Assembly (NCBI GenBank): GCA_001692895.1
Contig: KV748188.1
Span: 496,001 to 560,000 of the forward strand
Length of the DNA: 64,000 nucleotides
Source of the DNA: Cenococcum geophilum 1.58
Lineage: Eukaryota; Ascomycota; Dothideomycetes; Gloniales; Gloniaceae
Direction: 5' to 3'
In this document: piece after piece, positions 20,705 through 30,599 of the stretch
Position numbering within the stretch: position 1 is the stretch's first letter
How the letters are laid out: each line of letters begins with the position of its first letter
Position numbers and translations under genes: made by a program
Notes under the pieces: generated by a model
Databases searched by the model: none
The model's input: only the letters and a program-made list of their open reading frames with translations
Told to the model about the DNA's origin: nothing

Positions 20705-21583
20705 CTAAGATTTTGAATCACTTGATGATCTTCTGTCAGGTACTCTTTTAGACGAAAAAAGGCGTCGGAGGAGATGCCTCAAAACCACGCCGCCCTCCTC
20801 GGAGTCCTTCTTAAAGTTGTTCCTATAGATCTTCCCTGTCTCTCGACTGTACTCACTCAGTTCATGGACTGTCCGGAAAACCCGTACCCGCTCGCTCTTG
20901 CCTTCGCTGCCGTTACGACCCCATTGGATTAAGTCAATCATGTTTACGTGACGATTTCGTACGGCCTAACCCATCCCACCAATACCGAGTTAGCTTATAT
21001 TCTAGGCCGAGCGGAAATATTTTCGGAAGAAGCGCACCGCTTTGCATAATTTACATGTCACCGGTGGGGGGTTGATTCCTATCGCACGGCATAAGGCATG
21101 CCATGCTTCTAGGTCATCCTCTGCTCCAAACCAGAGCTGAAACTCCTCGGTTAGGGCATTTTGATACCGATCCCAACCCTCCTCACTTGCCGGATCATTT
21201 CGATGCCATCTTTGCTGCTTTTGCAGACGTTTGTAGGATGTGGCAGGTGGTAGGGAAGGGTCGTAGTTAAAAGCGGGAAAGGAGAGGAAGAACCGGTCGA
21301 GAGGTGTACTACTTTTGATGGAGCTAGTCTTTCTCAAGCTTGGTGAACGATGGCTCTTTCTGTGACGCGGCTGCACTCCACTATTTTCGTTTGAGTTTTG
21401 TGTGACGGGAGACCCTATGGTAACGCTGTCCGGCTGATTCAGGGAGATGCCAGAAAGGGAAGCTGTGAGGCGTTCAATGTGTTCGTCGCCTACAAGGTGG
21501 TACGGCCCGTAGGCCACCGGCATTACCATCGAACAGATATTGCACGTCCAGAACGACATAACGAAGCCCTCAATGCACCGCAC
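20705..21583 (-). CDS. Conserved fungal protein of unknown function
   Basis: Two exons, 21583-21038 and 20965-20705, give 268 aa; the intron (21037-20966) starts GTGCGC, a weak donor, and ends GCTAAC...GGTTAG. Splicing joins TCKLCKA to AVRNRHVNMIDLIQWGRNG. The protein resembles a family common in Pezizomycotina in which YKRLQKQQRWHRNDP, QNALTEEFQLWFGAEDDLEAWHALCRAIG, a CxxC pair, VNxIDLIxWxR and VFRTVHELSEYSRETGKIY...LRHLLRRLF occur in this order. I recognise the family but know of no function. The N-terminus has another CxxC (TCNIC). The start may be the second Met at 21559 (MSFWTCNIC). A Ser/Thr/Arg-rich middle is probably disordered. All conserved blocks are present and the frame is intact, so the gene is probably functional. 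Confidence 0.75.
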
Positions 21584-24188
21584 AGGGTTTTAGTAGAGCA
21601 GAGTTGGTAATTCACAAAGTGAAGACCGGTATTGAGACTATTAGCTATGTTTAAACTCCAAAATTTGCTCGACCTTGGTTGTACGAAGTCCGTGTGGCCT
21701 GTATTGGAGAGTTCGAACGACGGCAATGCGTTCTTTATACAGGGGTTGCTCAGCAGACCCTTACTTGAGTGGCTAGGTAGGCGGTCGGGAGGTCGCTTGA
21801 AAAGCAATACTAATAAATTGATTTGAGTAACTGCAGCATGCGCTGCATGGGGAAGCAAGGCCTCGGCCACGTCGCCCCTATTTACGTGGAGTGTTGCATG
21901 CCACTCAAAAAAGATGGTCTTTAAGCCTATCACTTCATTTTAGTTCTTTGCCAACACTTGGTAGAGATCTCAAGTTCGCGCGCTATGCGTGCATGTGGGG
22001 TGCTCTACCGTTTTCAAACCCACATGGCGAATTGTAACTTCTTCTCTAGCCCAGCTACAGCCAAGCTTCGTAGAATAATATCATCAGATACTCTGACGAT
22101 CCAAGACATCGTGTTGTACATCGACTACGTAACACTGCACGATAAATTAACCAACTAATCGAATCTATTTTAGGACTGGCGGAGAGTCTTTGACGCTCAT
22201 CACGCGGTGAGCAGAAGTATGAGCTGCACGATGAGATGGAGTCTGAAAATGGGAATGCGGAGCTGGGTTAGAGTTTGCTCATGGTATACTCGGTAAGAAC
22301 TTTGAAGAGATTGGCATGTTTACCCACGGGTCACAGGGGTACTAACTTTACCAGTGTTGTCACTTCCGCCGTTGGATGAACTGTCACAAAAGAAACTACT
22401 GCCTTAAATCTTGGCATTCTCGAACAATTACGAGGCGAGGGGCAAGTCAGAGCTGTTCCACAGTTCACGGAATATTATCCGAATAGCCAGTTCTCTCAAA
22501 TTTAGAATTCTACTTGAGCCTCCTGATTTTCGGGAAATCTATCGTTAGAGGGACTTAAGGGGCTTTCAAGGTGTTCTGTCTCCACACAACAACTTTCTGA
22601 GCATCAACTATCCTTTTAGGAGCGCTGTGGAGGCAAGTGCCCTTCTATTAGGCTGCGGAGGTGAGGGTAGTGGTCTTCCTTGGAAGTATTGATAAACACT
22701 TATGGATGCCGTTGCAGCATACGTGGAATGAAAATATTGGACAAGAGATGATTCATGCTACTAGAGACATTGATAAGGAGGAAGAGATAGCGAGGGAATA
22801 TATCGATGATCCATACGAAACTCGCCGACCATGAATTAAATCCCCCTTTGTGTTCGACAATCCTGTGGTCTTAGAAATCTGCCATAAGTAGCTCAAGAGA
22901 TCAGCAAGCCAAGGCTGGAGGAGATCAAGTAGCCCGATCCTCTGATCCCCTGAGAAGGCCCATGGTTTACGAAGGATCCTAGGACACACCCTAAAGCCGC
23001 CCGTACTATCCTAAGAGTGTCTGAAACCAAAGTACCATCTACGGAGGACTTCCGAGGTTGTCCTACCATATCTTCCGACGTCAATTGCAGTGAATGATTA
23101 CGCCTAGGGCGAATACATATGCTAAGAGGGTTTGCGATACAACGCCGGATCATGAAGAAGAAAGCCGCGTTTTATCGTTGAAAATGGGACTTTGTAAACG
23201 AGCTCACTATCCATAGGGAATATTTAGAGTTCTAAAAGGAGTAGGCGTTCGATAATGTCTTTCCGAAAAACTCTTTTGAAGCCACATTTTGATGCTTTGT
23301 TCTAGAGATTAAAAGCTTGAAATCCTACACCGAAGTAAAATAATTTTGCTTGGATTTTCTAATATTTAATTTTGCTTCTTTGGCCTTTCTGACCTTTATT
23401 TCGTTGCGTTACTGGTACGTTCTCATACTTCTAATTATTAAATTTTCAAAGTGATTCTCGAACGGGTTTCCCAAATGAAATCCTGCCTGTAAACATTTCC
23501 TTCAATCCAGAGTGAATTCAGAAATCGATATGATGCCGATAGGAGAGAGTCCACAGTTTAAATTTGACGTGCCACGTTTTGCGAAGAATAGAAGAAAAAG
23601 CTATTGGCAAAATCGGAAGGTTTAACTTCCTAGCAAGCGTGGTGGGCCCGATTCTAGCTTGGAGAGGGTGTGGGGTTTGTATCTGAGAAGGCGCATGATG
23701 TGTTCCAAATTATATCGTGGAACTTTTTATAAGGTCTATGAAAGCCACCACTATGACGTGTCAAGATTCATAGCGACCTCATAGCGTTCTTCCATATTTT
23801 CATGCGCTCACTGGCGAGGAGGGCATTTCTGGTAAGAAATGAAGCCAAGGATTGTTGTTGGCCAATGTTAGGTTTGAGTCCAGTAGAAGAGTCGTCATTC
23901 ATTTCACCCCTCAGGAGCTCCTCAGCTTCTCTATCTATTGTATTAAATAATGGCGTTGTAGCTCTATTATATAAAGTATTAGATATAGGCAGTTGGTTGT
24001 ATTTTGTCTAACTTACGTTTTACGACGATAGATATAGGGCTATAGTATGTATTTATAAAGATATAATTATCTAAAGAATCTAATACATTAATAAAATATA
24101 TAAATAACTCTTGTAGTTAGGACGTAGCTCGTAGGAATATATATAATATAATTTTTAAAATATTTAGTTTACACTATAATGACGCCTA
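21584..24188. other. 2.6 kb without supportable genes
   Basis: Only short frames without recognisable domains occur on either strand. The part from about 23930 to 24180 turns sharply AT-rich, just before a MITE. The frame at 22753-22989 (minus, 78 codons) is not recognisable. I see no tRNA or rRNA pattern. Confidence 0.4.
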
Positions 24189-24314
24189 ACGTGACACACG
24201 GGGTTTTGCTCGTCCCTGGGTTTTGCTCGATTTGAACATCAAAATGCCATTTGGCGGTAAAAAGGGAGGCGGTTTACTAGCGCGAGCAAAACTCAGGGAC
24301 CCCGTGTGCCACGT
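24189..24314. mobile_element. 126-bp MITE with TA target duplication
   Basis: The left end ACGTGACACACGGGG is mirrored by CCCCGTGTGCCACGT at the right end; the inverted arms extend inward (TTTTGCTCG and CGAGCAAAA). TA flanks both ends (24187-24188 and 24315-24316). There is no coding capacity. The termini differ from the other TA-flanked MITEs in the window, so it is a separate family. Confidence 0.75.
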
Positions 24315-24801
24315 TATAAGCCTCAGACCCTCAACAAAGAATTCGTTAGTGATAAGGAGCGTATACTCGCACGTGCGCGTAGTGCACGCACCAAATGCCC
24401 ACCAGGGGTCTGATTTATGAGATAACCTAGCTGTAGCTTCAGCATTGGTTTCACGAGTACAACACCGTAATATTTAAGCTTTACAGCGCAAAAGTTATAG
24501 GTATGGTGACTCTAGTCTTATCGTTTCATGGGGACAGTTCTCTTTGGGGGTGTGTAGCAATAGGCACTATCCATTTGTGAAAGTAACCATTAAATCGTGT
24601 GGAGCTATCATTAACCCCTCTCTAGGAATGATGTATGGTCACTTTAGCATTGATATAGAGAGTAACGAATGTCGAAATTAATCAAGTTTCTCCGGACAGC
24701 TTCACCGTTATTTCTCCTTGCTATTCCCGCCCGCGACATTGTGTCGCTAAGGACTAGTCCGGTCGTATAGGTCCTCTCGCCACCAAAATTTCCATATTTA
24801 A

Positions 24802-25808
24802 TCATAGTCCCAGGAATTTCCTCATACTTGGGTCCCCAAATGCTTGTTTTAGAACTTCTTCCAGCCCTTTCGGCTTCACACTTGGGAACTGGCTATTATC
24901 CCATGGTTGCGGTAGAAGAGTCCCCTCTCTACCTTGAATAAGCTGGTGACTTGCTTCGAGTTCCAAGTCCACATCACCGATTTCCTTTGCATGGGCCTCT
25001 TTTTCGAGTGCTCTTTCAACAGGGATGTAGGTAACCTCATACGGGTATCCAGTAATACGTTCGAGGGTTGAGAATATCTCGTCCCACGTGTACGGGCCGC
25101 CATTCAAGCGATAAGTGCGCTGGCGTGAGGTAGGAGCCGACTCATCGAAAGGGTCCGAAAGGGTATTCATAAAGTACGCAAGAGAGCTTGAAACTTGGTT
25201 AGCCAGCTCTTAGACCAGATATGTAGGTTGACCAACTCTTCTACACTTAGCAAGCTTTGGCGTCCATTCTCATTTCCGTAGATCGTGGCTTTGTGGTTGG
25301 CGTTGTCAATACCGAAATGTTTTATGACAGACCATTCAGTAAACCTCCCGACTTGTATAAAAGTCCATCCCAAGCCTTCAGTATCCTTGGAACGTGCTGT
25401 CAAGTGTTCCCGAGTTATGGTTTTGTACTTGTAGTAACGCTGGTGCCAATTTTCGCCAACAAGAAGATCTGCACCGAACTCGGAGGGGTAGAAATGGCGG
25501 ACTCCAGCAGCAATAGCCGTGTCGATTATCTGTGGCTGCAGATATAGTCCATGGTTCCCTAAAGGCATAATTACGACGTCAAACCCACGGAAGATGTCCA
25601 CGTCTTCGTAAGTCCCGGAAACAATTTCCAGGCCCAGGTCACGCAAATCGCTCAGGATCTTTTCCTTAGCGTCATCGCCACCTCTGGACGTGTTTTTAAA
25701 GGCGGCAATGCGTTTGAATCTGCTCCTGGTTTTGCCTAGTTCATGACAAATTGCTAGACCAACTTTTCCAGTTGGTGCAACAACAAGCACAGAATTCAGG
25801 ATCGCCAT
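24802..25808 (-). CDS. NmrA/isoflavone-reductase-like NAD(P)-binding protein
   Basis: Atypical short-chain dehydrogenase of the NmrA-like/isoflavone reductase-like group, which bind NAD(P) as redox enzymes or sensors. I model exons 25808-25237 and 25186-24802 (318 aa, normal family length). The 50-nt intron has a GCTAAC branch point and a CAAG acceptor, but its GTTGGT donor is unusual, so this junction is the weak point. The N-terminal beta-alpha unit VLVVAPTGKVG keeps two of the three dinucleotide-binding glycines (G14, G17) with Ala at the first position. Later come DVVIMPLGNHG, the AGVRHFYPSEFGADL motif (about residues 101-115) and GWTFIQVGRF. Exon 2 has YRLNGGPYTWDEIFSTLERITG. Substrate unknown. 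No biosynthetic cluster is visible next to it; it lies 1 kb from the border of the transposon island. Confidence 0.8.
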
Positions 25809-26788
25809 TGGGAGTTGGTCTCTTGTCCAACTATTCCGAATTATTATAAGGTGTTCAACAAGTGTATGGCTAAGATGACGAGGGCTTGGTATCTTATATA
25901 CCCGGTCCGACCTTCAAGAGAATCACACCTTCCTGGGCAGGATATTACACATTCGTCGCAATGCAGAACGAGGAGGGGAAATATGATATTGTGCCTCGGT
26001 CAGTATGACACATGCTCAGTAATACGGGAAACTATAATAATTGGTATGGATTGGAACCGTGCAATGATTTTCAAGTATGTGTCCGGATATAGGTTATTAA
26101 TCAGCGGGACAAGGTATAAGACATTGGGTAATAACGGTAAAACCCTATCTGTAAGAGCTGGCATGTTTTACACAAAGCAATTACGATGTATTCCAAAGAT
26201 TGTATCAGTATTTGCCATTCCATCCTGCACAACTGTTAATCTTTTGGCGGACTAGCCTAGTTAGATCTGTGTCAGAAGTTTGCTAGTTAGCCGCTCCTAA
26301 TCCTAGATCCATTTAGCGCGGCTAGTTACTCGGCAGATCGAGATTAATCTAATAAAGAAACAAATGAGTTGACAGACGGGTGGAGGTAGGCTACCAGGGA
26401 AAGTTGAACCTTGTGATTAGTGATCGATTCTTCGATGTGTGGAACATTAGGGCTCTTTACCTATGGTTTTGCGAGAATGCTTAAAGTATAAACTAGCAAA
26501 TAGTGGCGCATTCGTTACTAAAGGCTATTGGACAGTGAGTTTCAGTGACGTTGGTTGATGGATTTATCTCGGAGAACTGCTCGGGTGACAAAGGCACGTC
26601 CGTATCTGTATCAAGTGTTGCTGAAGGCCCAAGCCGTGCGGAGCGAACCATGTTTTTCAGGCTCTATATGGAAATGACTGGGAAAATCGTCTACTCCGTG
26701 GATTCCTATACGCAGACCAGTTGGTAGGAAGGGTGGAACCATCGCTCACGACAAGCCACCGCGGTTATATTTTTGCCTCCCGCCAGCG
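25809..26788. other. Region between the NmrA-like gene and the transposon island
   Basis: About 1 kb including the probable promoter of the minus-strand NmrA-like gene. A 146-codon open frame (25815-26255, plus) has no recognisable domain and overlaps that promoter, so I do not call it a gene. Confidence 0.4.
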
Positions 26789-27117
26789 CAGTGTGGTTTT
26801 CCATACAGATGGAAAAGTATGGAAAGATGGACTAATACTAACCCAAATAGCGTAGGCCCCCATAATTTAGCGGGGGTGCCCCCCAAATTTGGCGGCAGGG
26901 CCCCTAAAATTCGCGAACGGGTTGCCAAAAATGGCGAGAGAGTCTACGGAGCTTAGTTTTGTTTACTTCTAGCCCTTTTAGGGGCCCCCTCGCTAAATTT
27001 TAAGGGGTCCCCCGCCAAATTTGGGGGTACCCCCGCTAAATTATAGGGGCCTACGCTATTTGGGTTAGTATTAGTCCATCTTTCCATACTTTTCCATCTA
27101 TATGGAAAACCACACTG
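26789..27117. mobile_element. 329-bp hAT-type MITE with near-perfect long arms
   Basis: About 130 bp at each end are near-identical inverted repeats starting CAGTGTGGTTTTCCATA, including the G/C-rich block GCGTAGGCCCC...ATTTAGCGGGGGT. The 8-bp CGCCAGCG lies directly outside each end (26781-26788 and 27118-27125). CAGTG ends plus an 8-bp duplication is the hAT signature. The arms could form a very stable hairpin. Few mismatches separate the arms and there is no RIP-like decay, so it is probably young. It sits on the border between the gene part and the AT-rich island. Confidence 0.88.
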
Positions 27118-27239
27118 CGCCAGCGTCCTCTGGTAGGTGGTCCTTGCGGAACACCAGAATTAAAACTAGACTTACGGCTGATAGAATATCCTGTCAAACC
27201 TATCAAACTAATAGGGTGTTAGCTAACAGGGCTGTCTGT

Positions 27240-27593
27240 TAGACAGCTATTATAATAGGGCTTAGCAATCTAAAAATTTCTAACAGACAATATATGGATT
27301 CTTTTGTTTCCTTATTATACGACCTTATTAATATGGCCTGCCTTAGTGAAATTCTATCTAATAATCTTTATAGTAATAACTCCTTTAAAAGTAATATACC
27401 TTTTACTCTTTTAAGCCCTATTAAAGCCAATGCTAATATAGGCTTAACCTTAACACGTTAAATAACTGCATTCTCTAGATTCTACTTCTTAATCCATAAA
27501 TATACTTATATAATAATAGTAGAAGAAAAGAAGCTAATAAAAAAGAATTACTTCTGTAAATATTGTCCTCTTAAAGATCTAAAAGGATACTAC
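27240..27593 (+). pseudogene. hAT transposase relic, part 1 (BED zinc finger)
   Basis: AT-rich decayed coding sequence. At 27548-27593 the frame reads NYFCKYCPLKDLKGYY, the Cys pair of a BED-type zinc finger usual at the N-terminus of fungal hAT transposases. The frame continues after the inserted gypsy element at 39464 (…ALMQ…LYLKKYKV, where His residues of the finger appear changed to Tyr). The upstream boundary is not determined. Confidence 0.55.
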
Positions 27594-27963
27594 TGTTACG
27601 GGACACCCCCGTGACACCTTACACACGTCTACCTGTTTCTACCGACTTAGCAATTAGAGACTAACCACGAAATGGTAATCTAACGGCAATCTGATGGCAA
27701 TCTAACGGCAATCTACGGCATTCTGCTATATTCTGCTAAGTTTTACCAAATTCTGCCAAGTTCTGCCAGGACTATAACCTAAACCCTATTCTGCCTATAT
27801 ACGTATTAACTAAGCAACCAAGTTAACAATATATACCCTTTCTTCCCGTTTTCCTACCTTCTTTCCTTACGCAACGTTTTAACCTCTTTATACAGTTTAT
27901 GTATATAGCTTAATAATATCTACCTTGCTATATATTATCGTCGCTTATACTTACTCCGTGACA
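27594..27963 (+). repeat. 5' LTR of gypsy A1
   Basis: Starts TGTTACGGGACACC and ends CTTACTCCGTGACA. A degenerate short-period repeat (GGCAATCTAACGGCAATCT, TTCTGCCAAGTTCTGCC) fills about 27680-27780. Confidence 0.85.
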
Positions 27964-27999
27964 CTACGTTGTGTTAACTACCTATACTATTATTGACAT

Positions 28000-29380
28000 A
28001 TAGAACGAACCTAAAGCCCCTATAACGGCCGCCGGTATTATAACCGCACTCTAAGAACAATTAGTAGGGATATAGAAGTCTTTTATAGACGCCCTTAAAC
28101 AAAACTAAGCTACTTTAAATTAATAATAAGCTAAATAAGAAGTATGATACTAGTAATTAATTAAGGACCTCTAAGAAGAAGTCTGCGCCCTTAAGATGCC
28201 CACGCTAGGACCTTAAGACTAAACGCTATCTCCGGAGATAAACACGCGAAACGCGAGCCCTAAACCTACAGTAGCTACTTACCCTAAGCCAACTACTACA
28301 CTAAAACAATCCGAACGACTATTAGATCCCCTAGTATTTACTAGTAAATAATAAGAGCTCTAATTATTTCTAAGCCAGCTTAAAAATAAGCTAACTGGTA
28401 ACGCTAACCATTACCTAACTAAAGCTAACCGACTCTGTTACGCCCTAAGTTGACTAGGAGGAGATACAGCCGACCTTATTAAATCTCTTTAGCCAAACTT
28501 AGTGCAAAGCCTAGTTATACTTCTTAAAGCTATATATAGTAACCTAAACCGCTAAGCTACTACTTAAAGAAAGATAAACTACATAACTTAAGGAACGAAA
28601 AGTTTCCTAGTATACTTTTCCAAATTTAACCGTTACGTAAAGGAAATAGGATGGAACGACTCCGCACTAATTAATAGCCTCGTTAAATCCCTAAGCCCTA
28701 AACTAAAAACCTCCCTAATAGGCGTAGACCTACTAGGAGCCCTTAATGCCTGCGTAAACATTATTAATAAACGGTACAATAATATACTACGCCTAACACC
28801 GAATCCCACCCCCTAATACAATATGGCAACCCCACGAACGTCTACTAAGCTATCTTAGCTTAAGCACCCTAACGCTATAGATATTAACACTGGGACCTTA
28901 AGATATGCCCCACTAGGGTCCTCTAAATAAGAATAACGCATTAAGCTAGGCCTCTACTTTAAATATAGGAGTAACTCCTACCTCTCTAACTACTGCTCCG
29001 CCCCTTTTTAAAAAGACTTATAAACAGCTAACGCTAGCAGCCTACCGCCCCAATCCTCTAGCCACTATCCCCAATCTTTATCTGGCTCTAGCTTAATAAT
29101 TAGTAAGCACTATTTACGAGGACAAAGCTCTAACCAACGTCCTATAAGAACCCCACCCTAATTGCCTCTAAAAGGAAGGTCCCGGAGCTAAGTCGCTCTT
29201 TAGGACAGCTCTGCTATAGGATCTTATTAAACGCATTTAACGTCACAAACTCTAACTCTTGGGACCATAGTATAACCATTAACTGTTATCTTCGGCAGAA
29301 TAGTTAATAGGCTAACGCTTAAATCCTAATTAATATAGGAGCTAGCGGTATAGGATTTATTAACAAGATCTTTGTGTAAG
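28000..29380 (+). pseudogene. Gag and protease region of gypsy A1, degraded
   Basis: Gag text is readable between stops (KSFLVYFSKFNRYVKEIGWN near 28600, SLIGVDLLGALNACVN near 28720). A zinc-knuckle relic at about 28950 (LGLYFKYRSNSYLSNYC) shows Cys-to-Tyr changes consistent with G-to-A mutation. The protease-like LINIGASGIGFINK (about 29335) has Asn where the catalytic Asp of the DTG/DSG motif is expected. Confidence 0.7.
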
Positions 29381-29982
29381 ATAATAGTTTTACCCTAACC
29401 CCCCTTAACCGGCATATCAACGTATTTAGATTTAATGGTAAACGCACTGTCTTAGGCTGTATTACTTACGTAGTAACCCTAAGACTCTAATATCTGAACC
29501 ACGAAGAACTGATTAAGCTTTTCGTTACCACCCTGGGTTACTTAGTAATCCTTAGACAACCCTAGATAAAGCTATATAAGGTGACTATTAATTAGAATAA
29601 CCTTAAGCTTCTATTTACTGCCTCCCATTATAAGCAGAAGTGCTTTATAACTTGCTGCTTAGACCTAGAACCGAAATCTAAAGAATCCACCAGATTCCAC
29701 TAATGTAAGATTTTTACCAAATTTCACTGATATAAGAATTCTACCGACACCTACTAAGGATCTAAAAATTCTACTAAGCTCTATAAGTTATTACTAAGTA
29801 CTACACCGCCCTAAACTAAATAGAAACTTAAGCTTAGTACACGAAACTACCAGAAGGACTAGTATCCTACGATAAAAAGAATACTTAAAGAACCTAAACC
29901 TAAATCTGATATTAACTCTATACCTAATACTAAACCTAAACCTAAATAAGAAACTACGGACGAGCTAAACGAGCTTAGTACC

Positions 29983-30341
29983 TGTCACGGAGTAAGTATA
30001 AGCGGCGATAATATATAGCAAAGTAGATACTATTAAGCTATATATATAAACTATATAATAAGGTCAAGACGTTGCGTAAGGGGAGAAGGTAGGGAAACGG
30101 GAAGAAAGGGTATATATCGTTAGCTTGGTTACTTAGTTAATACGTGCACAGAGTAGAATAGGATTTAGGTAGTAGTCCTAGCAGAACTTAGCAGGATTTA
30201 GTAGAACTTAGCAAAATATAGCAGAATATAGCAGATTGCCGTCAAATTGCCGCAAATTACCGTCTCGTGGTTAGTCTTTAGTTGCTAAGTTAGTGGAAAT
30301 AGGTAGACGTGTATAAGGTGTCACGGGGGTATCCCGTAATA
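29983..30341 (-). repeat. 3' LTR of gypsy A2 (minus strand)
   Basis: Plus-strand reading starts TGTCACGGAGTAAGTATAAG and ends CCCGTAATA. It is the complement of the A1 LTR with scattered transitions. A CCCCCCC tract (complement of the polypurine tract) follows at 30344-30350. Confidence 0.85.
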
Positions 30342-30599
30342 GTACCCCCCCTTTAAACTCAAGCTTCTGCAAGATAGGGCTATGGTAATTCTAGATAGAG
30401 TTTGTAAAAGTCTTCTACGGCTTATATAAGTCCTATAGAGTCAACAGGTTCCTATAAGGGCTTAGTAAAGCCTCTCTATTTTATAAGATACATATATTAA
30501 CGTTTCCGTTTATTATACTTAATATCGTTAATTCTTTTAATAAAGTACTTATTCTTACCATCCACTTTAACTAGTGGGGAAGGGTTTTGTATCTATCTG

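Noticed and set aside
25815..26255. 146-codon open frame divergent from the NmrA-like gene
   Set aside because: Starts 7 bp from the other gene's ATG on the opposite strand and shows no domain; probably chance.
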